This document shows, one piece after another, positions 15,152 to 22,951 of a DNA stretch of 23,627 nt (its first letter is position 1; each line of letters opens with the position of its first letter). The position numbers and the translations under genes are program-made. The notes below the pieces were generated by a model. That model was not told where the DNA came from, did not search any database, and saw nothing but the letters and a program-made list of their open reading frames with translations. The stretch spans positions 1 to 23,627 of the forward strand of contig JARGOJ010000005.1 of assembly GCA_029210225.1 (NCBI GenBank), in the 5' to 3' direction. The stretch is from Planctomycetota bacterium (GTDB taxonomy: Bacteria > Planctomycetota > J058 > JARGOJ01).

Positions 15152-16758
15152 AGAGCAAATTCCGGATCATTTCCGCCTGTTGCGAATTGAGTGAACTTGG
15201 GCTTCTGGCAATGAACTGCTGGCCTAAGATTGTCCAAGCCCTCAGCGCTCCCTCCGACAAATACAGCAACGACTCTTGGAACGCTTTTAGCGAACCGGAT
15301 ATGACGAGCGTAGTACACCGTGTCGGGACCTTTCTCGGGACGATCTCACTTCGAATCCCAGACCGCGTGGAGACGCTCTGGCGCTGGCTCAGCGAAGAAG
15401 CTGAAGAAGAATACCCGAGGACGAACTGGTCCCATTCGAGAGGGACTGCGGCCATCATCGCTTTGGGTCACTTGGCAAAGGAAGACTCAGCACTCATTCC
15501 TAGCCTTCTCGATCATTTCCTCCGCATCACTCCTCGGAATACCCCGTTCAACATGACCTTTAGACGAATAATCAGCGAGCTTTTATCCGATGACCTCGCC
15601 GCGTCTAAAAATATCTCAATCAGCGATTTCGTCATTAAAAAACGTGCGAGTGTTCCATGGAGTTTCGAGGAGAGGACAGTCGATGAATGGCTCTTGGAAT
15701 TGCGGTCAGGGAGCTGGACTAAAATGAGAATGGCCCTCGATGCCATTCAGCACTTAGGAATCCTAGCCCACGACCTCTGGCCCGACATCGTGAAGAGTCT
15801 GACGACGCCCTTTGGGGACGCGCTCTTCATGAGCCAATTCGGCGATGACCACCAACACGAGAACTTTGGAGCTTTCCTCGCCCTGATAGCTGTCGGTGAT
15901 AGCGCGAGGATCGAGAGGCTTAGGCAATGGTTGCTCCATTACGACCACGACGATGCGTCTCGAAAGACTCTGGGGATCATTGCTATTCGTGCCCTCTCAA
16001 GACTGGCAAAGACTCACCCCTTGCTCACTCCAATCTTGGTCGAAAGCTTCAACAAGGCGAGCGTTCCGAACGATGGAAGCGAAGGGAACTTCTACCAGGT
16101 CTACTTTGAAGAGCTAGCGAAGCTCTTACCTGAAGCTCAAGGCGCTCGGGACAAGCTCTTTGACTTCGCCGTGAACATGAACAACCCGACGACCGTCGTT
16201 CACACCCTGGGGCACTTTTATCTTGAGCCCGCTCAATTCGAAACTATTTTGAATCGGTTTATTTTTGATGATTATCACTGTGACCGCCGAGAGGCGAGTC
16301 TGTTAGCCCTCTGTATTCAAGTCAAACAGTATCCAGAACGCCTCGATTGGATCATCAAAGCAATTGAATCCCGCTCCAATGAAGCCTCAACCATTCCCCC
16401 GGAATTCAGCCCCCTCCGCGGTGATTTAGAAACCCTGTCCCAAATCCATAAAACAAAGCCAGCTAAGGTCCTCCACTTATTAGCGACCTGCTTCAACAAT
16501 GCGCCCCTAGGAGATGCTAAGAACCGCGAGTTCACACTCCGATCACTGAAGATAGAATTCGAGTATTTTGGAACACAGTCCGACTATGAAACGCTTTACC
16601 AAGATAAACGCCAAACGAACGAAATACGCGAGGCGGCATTCATAGGCGTCGCGATCCTCACAGAAAATCGAAGTCGCGTCAGAGAGAAACTTCGACAAGT
16701 CCCCATAGAATTGCAAGGTCACCTATTCGAGAAGGCGCGCTTGTTCTTCAAGGAATGA
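15001..16758 (+). CDS. HEAT-like repeat protein with internal duplication, function unknown
   Basis: A 585-residue soluble, alpha-helical protein not assigned to a named family. It contains two long related units. Unit 1 starts near W34: WKHEGKTIEEWDLELQS, then SELGLLAMNCWPKIVQAL. Unit 2 starts near W220: WSFEERTVDEWLLELRS, then QHLGILAHDLWPDIVKSL. Each continues through DR(V/I)E.L..WL-type and ALGHLAK/ALSRLAK helices about 90-120 residues later. The offset is about 186 residues. The rest (about 380-585) is further helical repeat. No signal peptide or membrane helix is seen, so it is probably a cytoplasmic scaffold or binding protein. The ATG at 15001 has AAAGGA at good spacing. It faces nrdB, with a 240-base gap holding three hairpins. 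Confidence 0.75.
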   Translation: MSDSLQDLERQYNADPRDIQIAQALMNARVRANWKHEGKTIEEWDLELQSKSKFRIISACCELSELGLLAMNCWPKIVQALSAPSDKYSNDSWNAFSEPDMTSVVHRVGTFLGTISLRIPDRVETLWRWLSEEAEEEYPRTNWSHSRGTAAIIALGHLAKEDSALIPSLLDHFLRITPRNTPFNMTFRRIISELLSDDLAASKNISISDFVIKKRASVPWSFEERTVDEWLLELRSGSWTKMRMALDAIQHLGILAHDLWPDIVKSLTTPFGDALFMSQFGDDHQHENFGAFLALIAVGDSARIERLRQWLLHYDHDDASRKTLGIIAIRALSRLAKTHPLLTPILVESFNKASVPNDGSEGNFYQVYFEELAKLLPEAQGARDKLFDFAVNMNNPTTVVHTLGHFYLEPAQFETILNRFIFDDYHCDRREASLLALCIQVKQYPERLDWIIKAIESRSNEASTIPPEFSPLRGDLETLSQIHKTKPAKVLHLLATCFNNAPLGDAKNREFTLRSLKIEFEYFGTQSDYETLYQDKRQTNEIREAAFIGVAILTENRSRVREKLRQVPIELQGHLFEKARLFFKE

Positions 16759-16779
16759 AAGATCGAAAAACAACGGCCC

Positions 16780-16822
16780 GCTCTGTCAGGTTTTTGATGG
16801 TGGGGGGAAACACTGACAGAGC
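16780..16822. repeat. Inverted repeat 1 downstream of the HEAT-like gene
   Basis: GCTCTGTCAG (16780-16789) and CTGACAGAGC (16813-16822) are a perfect 10-bp inverted repeat around a 23-base G-rich loop. It lies 21 bases after the stop of the HEAT-like gene. No T-tract follows on either strand, so it is either an atypical terminator or an mRNA 3'-end stabiliser. Confidence 0.5.
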
Positions 16823-16850
16823 ATCTACGAATCCAAAGGAAGGAAAGGGG

Positions 16851-16883
16851 ATATGGACACGCGAGAACGCGTGTCGGGCATAT
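16851..16883. repeat. Inverted repeat 2: long stem with a 3-base bulge
   Basis: ATATG-GACACGCG (16851-16863) pairs with CGCGTGTC (16868-16875) and, after a GGG bulge, CATAT (16879-16883), closing on the 4-base loop AGAA. The 8-bp inner stem is perfect and GC-rich. It lies in the middle of the convergent gap, with no run of T after it. Confidence 0.5.
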
Positions 16884-16902
16884 CGGGACTCATAGTGGGC
16901 CG

Positions 16903-16927
16903 GGGCACTCAATTTTCGTGAGCGCCC
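16903..16927 (+). terminator. Inverted repeat 3, possible terminator for the plus strand
   Basis: GGGCACTCA (16903-16911) pairs with TGAGCGCCC (16919-16927) over 9 positions with one imperfect pair, around ATTTTCG. On the plus strand it is followed by the T-rich ATTTGTTTTCGTT, as in an intrinsic terminator. On the minus strand, downstream of nrdB, no such run follows the stem. Confidence 0.45.
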
Positions 16928-16998
16928 ATTTGTTTTCGTTGTATGGCCTCAAAGACGCCGGCTAAAAAGCGGACTGTCAAAAAAATCTCCGAGCTTTG

Positions 16999-18135
16999 TT
17001 ACCACTGTAAAGATCCGCCGCTCTGATACTCGATAACTCGGGTCTCAAAGAAGTTCTTCTCCTTCTTCAGATCAAGCATCTCGCTCATCCACGGGAAGGG
17101 ATTGCTCGCGTTTGGATAAAGCTCGGGGAGACCAATCTGACCACAACGCCGATTCGCGATGCTCCTCAAGTATTCACTGAACATCTCCGCGTTGAGCCCT
17201 AGAACTCCCCGAGGCATCGTGTCGACCGCATAGCGATACTCAAGCTCAACCGCCTGACGGATTAATTCGGAGATGTCGTCCTGAAAATCCTTCGTCCAGA
17301 GCGGTGGATTCTCCAGCTTAATCTGATTGATGACATCGATGCCGAAGTTGCAGTGCATACTTTCATCGCGAAGAATGTATTGAAACTGCTCTGAGGCTCC
17401 GGCCATCTTGTTCCTGCGGCCGAAGGAGAGCATCTGAACGAAGCCCACATAGAAAAATATCCCCTCCATAATCACATAGAATCCAATGAGGTTTCGGAGC
17501 AAGCGTTGATCTGTCGCGTCCGTTCCGGTCTGGAAGTGAGGATCGTTTAACTCCTTCGTAAACTGCAACTCAAAGGCTGCCTTTTCATGAATGGAATCGA
17601 CTTCCCGATACATATTGAAGACCTCAGCTTCGTCCATACCGAGGCTCTCAATAATATACTGATAGGCATGAGTGTGAAGCGCCTCTTCAAAAGCCTGCCG
17701 CAGCAAATACTGCCGACACTCCGGGTTGGTGATGTGCTTGTAAACCGCCAAGACAATGTTGTTCGCCACCAAGGAGTCGGCGGTCGAGAAGAACCCAAGA
17801 TTGCGCTTGATAATCCGCCGCTCATCGGCGCTCAAGCCTTTTGAAGAACGCCACAACGCAATATCGGCGGTCATGTTTATCTCTTGGGGCATCCAATGAT
17901 TGGCGCAACCGGTCAAATACTTATCCCAGGCCCATTGGTATTTAAAGGGCACTAACTGGTTCAAATCGGCCTTGCAATTAATAATCTTCTTGTCGTCAAC
18001 TTTGATCCGCTGTCCCCCAGGAGCCTTCGCCCTTGGGGCTTCAGGCTGGGGGATAGTATTGACAGGAGCCGGGCGACTGCGCTGCTTAAACTCTTTTGAC
18101 TCTGCTTTGGGAGTCGACTGTGTCCAATTTAACAT
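16999..18135 (-). CDS. nrdB: Ribonucleoside-diphosphate reductase class Ia, beta (radical-generating) subunit
   Basis: A 378-residue NrdB. It houses the diiron/tyrosyl-radical cofactor that starts nucleotide reduction in NrdA, and needs oxygen to form it. The expected ligands are visible: D120 in FSTADS, E151 and H154 in FEEALHTHAY, a glutamate in YVIMEGIFFYVGF, and E and H in RDESMHCNFG. The radical tyrosine is present four residues after the histidine (Y158, HTHAY), so this is not a tyrosine-less class Ic type. The C-terminus (FETRVIEYQSGGSLQW) is the tail that docks on NrdA. About the first 40 residues are a Pro/Arg/Lys-rich extension not needed for the fold. The gene follows nrdA after 54 bases with an AAGAAG ribosome site and presumably shares its promoter and riboswitch. 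Confidence 0.95.
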   Translation of the reverse strand: MLNWTQSTPKAESKEFKQRSRPAPVNTIPQPEAPRAKAPGGQRIKVDDKKIINCKADLNQLVPFKYQWAWDKYLTGCANHWMPQEINMTADIALWRSSKGLSADERRIIKRNLGFFSTADSLVANNIVLAVYKHITNPECRQYLLRQAFEEALHTHAYQYIIESLGMDEAEVFNMYREVDSIHEKAAFELQFTKELNDPHFQTGTDATDQRLLRNLIGFYVIMEGIFFYVGFVQMLSFGRRNKMAGASEQFQYILRDESMHCNFGIDVINQIKLENPPLWTKDFQDDISELIRQAVELEYRYAVDTMPRGVLGLNAEMFSEYLRSIANRRCGQIGLPELYPNASNPFPWMSEMLDLKKEKNFFETRVIEYQSGGSLQW

Positions 18136-18189
18136 TCTTCTTTGACCATTCTATTTCTGTTGTTTTCCTGACGATTGCAATGCCCTGTC

Positions 18190-20973
18190 TTATTGACAAG
18201 CTTCGCAATCGGGATCGGTGATAGAGCAGGATTGAGGGCCGCTGCTCACTGCATTTAGGGCTCCGGTCCTAGTCGTCGACTTCTCCGCGTGGCTCGCACC
18301 AAGGCTTCTCAGGTAGTATGTAGTCTTCAAGCCAGAGCGCCATGCCAATCGATAGAGAGCGTCAAGGCGCGGCCCCGATGGTTCTGCCATATATAAGTTC
18401 AGGCTCTGCGCCTGATCCAACCACTTTTGGCGTCGCGCAGCCGCGTTCACTAAAGCCTCAGGATTGATCTCGAATGCCGTTTGATAGAGCTCTTTCAGGT
18501 CCTCCGGGATGCGATCGATCGCCCCTAAGACTCCGTCAAAATACTTCAGGTCATGAATCATGACGTCGTCCCAGATTCCTCGCTCTTTTAAATCCCGAGC
18601 GAGGAAACGATTCACAACGGTGAACTCTCCGGACATGTTCGACTTCACGAAGAGGTTTTTGTAAATCGGTTCAATTGACTGGCTCACCCCACAAATATTG
18701 GCAATGGTCGCGGTTGGGGCGATGGCCAAACAATTTGAGTGGCGCATGGCTTGCCCCTGAACCTTCCTTCGCAAGCTTTCCCAATCGAGACGTTGATTTG
18801 AGTTCACTTCCAAAGAGCAACCACGCTCTTCTGCCAACAAGCCCAAGCTATCAATGGGGAGAATCCCCTGATCCCAAAGCGACCCGGAGAAGCTCGCGTA
18901 ACGTCCTCGTTCGACCGCCAAGTTCGACGATGCTTCAATCGCTTCGTAGCTCACCAGCTCTTGAACTCTGTCTGCGATTTCCCAGGCGTCCTCTGAGTTG
19001 TAAGGCGTCCGGTGTTGGAAAAGTAAATCTTGAAAACCCATAACCCCAAGGCCCACCGGTCGATGGCGAAGATTGGCTCTACGGGCCTGAGGGATCGTAT
19101 AGAAGTTAATATCAATGACGTTGTCCAGCATTCGCATCGCCGTTGAAATCGTCCTCTTCACCTTTTCGGCATCGAGAATGCTCTCTCCCTCCTTAAAATG
19201 CTGAGCTAAATTGATAGATCCAAGATTGCAAACCGCGACCTCTTCTTCGTTCGTGTTCAGTGTAATTTCAGTGCAGAGATTCGAGCTATGGACAACCCCG
19301 ACATGGCGCTGAGGAGAACGAATGTTGCAGGGGTCTTTAAAGGTCAACCAGGGATGCCCTGTTTCGTATAGTAAACCAAGCATCTTGCGCCAGAGCTGCT
19401 GAGCCGGAAGTGTTTTGGCGATTTTCAACTCACCTCGGACCGCTTGAGCTTCGTAATTCAAATACTGCTCTTCGAACGCTTTCCCATAGAGGTCATGGAG
19501 GTCGGGAACTTCGTCGGGAGAGAATAAAGTCCAGTCGGCATTGTCTTCCACTCTCTTCATGAATAGATCAGGGATCCAATGAGCGGTATTCATGTCGTGG
19601 GTTCGCCGTCGATCGTCCCCGGTATTTTTCCTCAACTCAATGAACTCTTCAATGTCGATGTGCCACGTTTCTAGATAGCCACACACCGCGCCTTTCCTCT
19701 TCCCGCCTTGATTGACAGCGACCGCCGTATCATTCGCCACTTTCATGAATGGAACGACACCCTGAGATTGGCCGTTTGTCCCTTTTATCAAGGCTCCCAT
19801 CCCTCTCACAGGTGTCCAATCATTACCAATCCCACCAGAGTATTTCGCGAGCAATGCGTTGTCTTTCACCGCGCCAAAAATACCGGAGAGATCATCGGGA
19901 ATCGTCGTTAGAAAACAACTCGACAATTGAGGCCGAGTGCTTCCACTGTTGAAAAGGGTCGGCGTCGAGCACATGAAATCAAAGGATGAGAGCACATCGT
20001 AAAATTCAATCGCCTTCTCTTCCCTATTCGTCTCCAGCAAAGCCAGTCCCATAGCAATCCGCATAAACATCGCCTGAGGAAACTCGTAGCGTTGCTCTTC
20101 AACATGCAAGAGATAGCGATCGTAGAGAGTTTGCAGTCCCAAATACTGAAACTGGTCATCGCGCTCAGGCTTCAACGCCCGTGACATACGTTCAAGATCG
20201 AATTCCAGCAATCGCGCATCTAAATGACCGGTCGAGACACCAAAGCCAACGTATTTCTTGAAGGTCATCGTCGCGTCAAATTCCGCGATGCATTCCCCTG
20301 GGAATAGCGCGCCTGCGACTTCTTCTTCAATCACAGACAGCAACAAGCGCGCCGCGACATAACTATAGTCGGGGTCTCTTTCCACTAAGGCGCGGGTGCT
20401 CATAATTAAGGCCGAGTGAATGTCGCGTTGTGTCATGCCATCGAAGAATGACGTCGTCGCCGCCTGCCAGATTCTCTCCGCCGAGAGCTCTGGGAAGCCC
20501 CGACAGGCTTCTCCAATATGATTTTTAAGAGGCTCAACAGGCAGAGGGACAACGGAGCCATCTTTGAGGGTCAATTGAAGCGCGGTGTCTTCAACAGGTG
20601 CCTCCAATCCTCTCTTGATCGCCCGCTTTTCTCTGTACAGCACATAAGCCCTTGCGACCTTATGCTCTCCCTCTCGCATGAGAGTCAATTCAACCTGATC
20701 TTGAATGTCCTCCACATGGAGAATACCGCCGCGAGCGAGACGTCGTCCGAGAGCTGCGACGACCTGTTCCGTGTGTTTTTTCAAGGTCTCCGGGAAGGCG
20801 CTCCCTTTGGAAGACGTCATTTCACCGACGGCGATAAAGGCCTTCTTAATAGCGGCTTGAATTCTAGATTGTTGAAAGGCAACCGCATCACCATTTCTCT
20901 TGATGACCATGAATGGCTGGGATGCTTTGTAGTGAACTTCGTTTTCGCTGCTGCGCGAGAGGTACGATGACAT
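18190..20973 (-). CDS. nrdA: Ribonucleoside-diphosphate reductase class Ia, alpha (catalytic) subunit
   Basis: A 927-residue NrdA that reduces ribonucleoside diphosphates to deoxy forms with NrdB. An ATP-cone allosteric domain occupies about 20-115 (MVIKRNGDAVAFQQSRIQAA ... HVEDIQDQVELTL), so dATP feedback is likely. The catalytic barrel has redox Cys353 (LSSCFL), the NxCxE radical site N565-L-C567-T-E569, and partner Cys582 (AVCNLGSIN). The C-terminal CEAC pair (C923, C926) passes electrons from thioredoxin or glutaredoxin. It is somewhat longer than Escherichia coli NrdA. The ATG at 20973 has AGGAG at 7-base spacing. A cobalamin riboswitch lies about 147 bases upstream, so translation or transcription should fall when adenosylcobalamin is plentiful. 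No NrdR box was seen. nrdB follows directly. Confidence 0.95.
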   Translation of the reverse strand: MSSYLSRSSENEVHYKASQPFMVIKRNGDAVAFQQSRIQAAIKKAFIAVGEMTSSKGSAFPETLKKHTEQVVAALGRRLARGGILHVEDIQDQVELTLMREGEHKVARAYVLYREKRAIKRGLEAPVEDTALQLTLKDGSVVPLPVEPLKNHIGEACRGFPELSAERIWQAATTSFFDGMTQRDIHSALIMSTRALVERDPDYSYVAARLLLSVIEEEVAGALFPGECIAEFDATMTFKKYVGFGVSTGHLDARLLEFDLERMSRALKPERDDQFQYLGLQTLYDRYLLHVEEQRYEFPQAMFMRIAMGLALLETNREEKAIEFYDVLSSFDFMCSTPTLFNSGSTRPQLSSCFLTTIPDDLSGIFGAVKDNALLAKYSGGIGNDWTPVRGMGALIKGTNGQSQGVVPFMKVANDTAVAVNQGGKRKGAVCGYLETWHIDIEEFIELRKNTGDDRRRTHDMNTAHWIPDLFMKRVEDNADWTLFSPDEVPDLHDLYGKAFEEQYLNYEAQAVRGELKIAKTLPAQQLWRKMLGLLYETGHPWLTFKDPCNIRSPQRHVGVVHSSNLCTEITLNTNEEEVAVCNLGSINLAQHFKEGESILDAEKVKRTISTAMRMLDNVIDINFYTIPQARRANLRHRPVGLGVMGFQDLLFQHRTPYNSEDAWEIADRVQELVSYEAIEASSNLAVERGRYASFSGSLWDQGILPIDSLGLLAEERGCSLEVNSNQRLDWESLRRKVQGQAMRHSNCLAIAPTATIANICGVSQSIEPIYKNLFVKSNMSGEFTVVNRFLARDLKERGIWDDVMIHDLKYFDGVLGAIDRIPEDLKELYQTAFEINPEALVNAAARRQKWLDQAQSLNLYMAEPSGPRLDALYRLAWRSGLKTTYYLRSLGASHAEKSTTRTGALNAVSSGPQSCSITDPDCEACQ

Positions 20974-20980
20974 TGAGGCT

Positions 20981-21008
20981 CTCCTGCTTCCTTCGCCGAG
21001 GAGGCGAA
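20981..21008 (-). promoter_or_regulatory. Candidate expression platform: alternative hairpins around the nrdA ribosome site
   Basis: On the minus strand TTCGCC-TCCTC-GGCGAA (21008-20992) is a perfect 6-bp hairpin just upstream of the nrdA Shine-Dalgarno AGGAG (20985-20981). Part of its stem and loop, CTCCT (21003-20999), is also complementary to that AGGAG with a 13-base spacer. The two pairings exclude each other, so one form would expose and the other hide the ribosome site. A link to the aptamer about 120 bases upstream is inference; no classic terminator is visible between them. Confidence 0.35.
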
Positions 21009-21120
21009 CGAGAAAAATCGCGGAGAGATGGTAGGGATGAAAGTGATGGGTACACGCCTGCCGACGAGACTACACACTTCTCCTCTGCCCATCCGCGTGG
21101 GGTTTAAGAGGAAACATTTC

Positions 21121-21304
21121 AAGGCAGGTCTTCTGACTTACAGGCTGGGCCAAATAAAATGGCCATCTACTCTCGCGCCTTCACAGAGCCTAGGGCTCCA
21201 TTGACGTTTCGCGATTTCGTTCCTGATCACAGCGGCGGGACCGTTCCGGATTGACACCGGATTCCCTTTTCACGCTTCAATCAATATCGATTAAAGCGAC
21301 CTAG
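21121..21304 (-). promoter_or_regulatory. Cobalamin (adenosylcobalamin) riboswitch controlling nrdAB
   Basis: Read on the minus strand, the conserved cobalamin aptamer blocks appear in order. GGGAATCCGGTG (21266-21255) is followed by AATCCGGAACGGTCCCGCCG and CTGTGA (to about 21227), which form the core. After a variable arm comes the B12-box end AAGTCAGAAGACCTGCC (21139-21123). The closing helix P1 is AGGTC (21302-21298) with GACCT (21130-21126). These blocks and their spacing match the cobalamin riboswitch family closely. It lies about 147 bases upstream of nrdA on the same strand. Known examples repress when adenosylcobalamin binds. Control of B12-independent class Ia reductase genes by such a riboswitch is known from Streptomyces, where a class II enzyme substitutes. 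Confidence 0.93.
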
Positions 21305-21340
21305 AAACATGTCACAACAAGAAGGTCAGCTTAGCGGGAA

Positions 21341-21369
21341 TTTATTGATGCGCTTTTCATCTTTCACAA
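21341..21369 (-). promoter_or_regulatory. Putative promoter of the riboswitch-nrdAB transcript
   Basis: On the minus strand TTGTGA (21369-21364) and AATAAA (21346-21341) are separated by 17 bases and resemble -35 and -10 elements. Transcription would start near 21334, about 30 bases before the aptamer's P1. A very small hairpin, GCTC-CTA-GAGC, then TTTTT just upstream (about 21386-21367) could weakly end the preceding gene's transcript. The call rests on weak matches only. Confidence 0.35.
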
Positions 21370-21435
21370 AAACATGCTCTAGGAGCGTACGTTGCTTGTT
21401 TTAGATGGGGCCTTAGGAGAATTTATTGTTCAGGT

Positions 21436-22263
21436 TTAGTCCTGAGGCGCGGTGACCTTGAGCAACTCAAACATGAGCTTGCTGTCCGCCTCAAAGCCCG
21501 CTTGATCATAAGCTTCAACAAGATTCCGCAGCACGCGGGCGACGATGTGATAGCTGTCGACCAGGAGATCTTTGCTGTTGAGAACGGTGTAACCTTCGGT
21601 GTCTTCGGAGTTGACAATGATCTCATCGCTGAGCAGGCGCCCGGCGTCGTAACAATCGACGAGCAAGACTTCGTCCTTGGTCGTGGCCCGAGCAAGGAAG
21701 TGACCTGGGAAGTTGCAACCTCGAATATCAAGGCCGAGGCGCTTACCAACAAGGATGTAAATACAGGCCAGGCTAATAGGAATGCCGCGTTTTTGCTCGA
21801 TGACGTAGACGAGGTTGCTATTGTCGGGCTTGTAGTAGTCGGCTCGGGCGCCTTTGAGTCCTTTTTCTTTGAAGAGGAAATCAGCGAGCCGGAAGGGATC
21901 TTTGATGGTGTTGAGGGCGTCGTATTCTTCGGCGAGCTTGTCGAGGAGAGGAGTGAGCTTGGCGGGATAGTCGCGTCCGCTTTGAAACTCGGCCAATCGG
22001 CCGAGCGCCTGCTCTAGGCGTTGCTCTTCGTCGAGGATAGTCCATTCGCTCCAGCTGTCTCGAAGCCATTTGCGGTCATGATCTTTGAGGAGATTATCAA
22101 TCAGAGATTTTTGATGCTTATCGAGGAGGATTTCCTGATCTTGAATGAGGCTAAGCAAATGATCACCGAAGGTGAGTAACTCTTTGTGAACAGCCGCTCT
22201 CACGGTATCCGAATCGTCACCTAGAAGCTTGATCAGATAGGGCAACTGCCCAGCATCGGACAT
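21436..22263 (-). CDS. SirB1 family / transglutaminase-like protein with HEAT-like N-terminus
   Basis: A 275-residue soluble protein. Residues about 5-60 look like a short HEAT-type repeat (QLPYLIKLLGDDSDTVRAAV). Residues about 70-220 match the SirB1/transglutaminase-like core: LDEEQRLEQALGRLAEF, LDKLAEEYDAL, YYKPDNSNLVYVIEQKRGIP, SLACIYILVGKRLGLDIRGC and NFPGHFLAR, with FPGHF at 185-189. The family occurs in most Gram-negative bacteria without a well-defined reaction; peptidase or scaffold roles are proposed. The C-terminal helices (from about 230) resemble a TPR pair. The ATG at 22263 has AAGGA at 8-base spacing. The gene lies upstream of the riboswitch-nrdAB unit on the same strand but is separated by 130 bases with its own putative promoter, so it is probably a separate transcript. 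Confidence 0.82.
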   Translation of the reverse strand: MSDAGQLPYLIKLLGDDSDTVRAAVHKELLTFGDHLLSLIQDQEILLDKHQKSLIDNLLKDHDRKWLRDSWSEWTILDEEQRLEQALGRLAEFQSGRDYPAKLTPLLDKLAEEYDALNTIKDPFRLADFLFKEKGLKGARADYYKPDNSNLVYVIEQKRGIPISLACIYILVGKRLGLDIRGCNFPGHFLARATTKDEVLLVDCYDAGRLLSDEIIVNSEDTEGYTVLNSKDLLVDSYHIVARVLRNLVEAYDQAGFEADSKLMFELLKVTAPQD

Positions 22264-22487
22264 AAAAGAAATCCTTAAAACAACAGTACGGCGACCGAAA
22301 ACTTCGACCGCGGCATTTTCTCTTGAGCTTGCTCGAACTCCATCATTTTAACCTGTTCGGTAGAAAAGGCCATGGTCGCCACATTAGAAGGCCGAGCGAT
22401 GTTCCTTTTCCGGAACGAGACTTAAGCTCTCAGGCCCAAGCGCCGATACTGATGTCAAAGACTTGGGAGACAAAAAAAGGACCATTC

Positions 22488-22934
22488 ATGATTAAGAGTA
22501 TTGGAGCCCTGGCGATCTCATGGCTGCTCAGCGTGATCGCGTGGATGATCCTCATGATGGCGCTCATGGCCATCAGCGCAGCCCTCGACCCAGTTCACTT
22601 TCAGCTTCCCCCTGGAGACGAGGTTCCTAATCCTCCAAACAACACTTTTTGGGTTCTGAGCCTGGTGATCGATGGAGTCATGGCCGTGCTCGCAGGAGTC
22701 TTGGTGACTCGGTTCAGCCCGAGCCAGCCAAAGGTCCATTTGACCGTCCTCATGGCGCTCTTTTGCGCCGGCACCATCGCGACCGCTTTTGGCGAAGCAG
22801 GGATGCTCCCTGAGTGGGTTTCTTGGAGTCGAGTGGTCATCGTCGTCGTCGCAATGTATGGTGCTGGGATGTGGAGAATCAGTCGCAGGAGAGATCACAG
22901 CTCCCTAGAGTCGATGGTTTCATTGCAATCATGA
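22488..22934 (+). CDS. Small four-helix integral membrane protein, function unknown
   Basis: From the ATG at 22488 this is 148 residues with about four hydrophobic segments: IGALAISWLLSVIAWMILMM, FWVLSLVIDGVMAVLAGVLV, LTVLMALFCAGTIATAFGEA and VVIVVVAMYGAGMW, ending in a basic tail (RISRRRDHSS). A periplasmic-type Pro/Asn loop (PPGDEVPNPPNN) separates helices 1 and 2. The frame is open from 22323, but the upstream part is polar and unlike a protein N-terminus, while the chosen ATG has AAAAGGA at ideal spacing. I do not recognise the family; small membrane proteins of this shape are common near stress or transport genes. It is divergent from the SirB1-like gene (224-base gap, no clear promoter) and convergent with the next gene, 17 bases apart. 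Confidence 0.65.
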   Translation: MIKSIGALAISWLLSVIAWMILMMALMAISAALDPVHFQLPPGDEVPNPPNNTFWVLSLVIDGVMAVLAGVLVTRFSPSQPKVHLTVLMALFCAGTIATAFGEAGMLPEWVSWSRVVIVVVAMYGAGMWRISRRRDHSSLESMVSLQS

Positions 22935-22951
22935 CCATTGATAGCACCGGA

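Noticed and set aside
16943..17026. 27-codon frame starting MASKTPAKKRTVKK, reaching into the nrdB 3' end
   Set aside because: The basic start and CYHC are eye-catching, but there is no Shine-Dalgarno, it overlaps nrdB antisense, and it is very short.
20518..20970. 150-codon plus-strand frame opposite the start of nrdA
   Set aside because: The opposite strand carries the conserved ATP-cone of NrdA; this frame shows no family features.
21502..22017. 171-codon plus-strand frame opposite the SirB1-like gene
   Set aside because: It is a complementary shadow of a conserved family gene, with Val/Asp/Glu-rich low-complexity composition and no ribosome site.
22414..22433. Small inverted repeat GTTCC/GGAAC in the divergent gap before the membrane protein
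   Set aside because: It has only a 5-bp stem, no T-tract and no relation to a promoter or start; it is likely chance.
22323..22487. Upstream extension (55 codons) of the small membrane protein
   Set aside because: The extension is polar and unlike a membrane-protein N-terminus, while the ATG at 22488 has an ideal AAAAGGA ribosome site.
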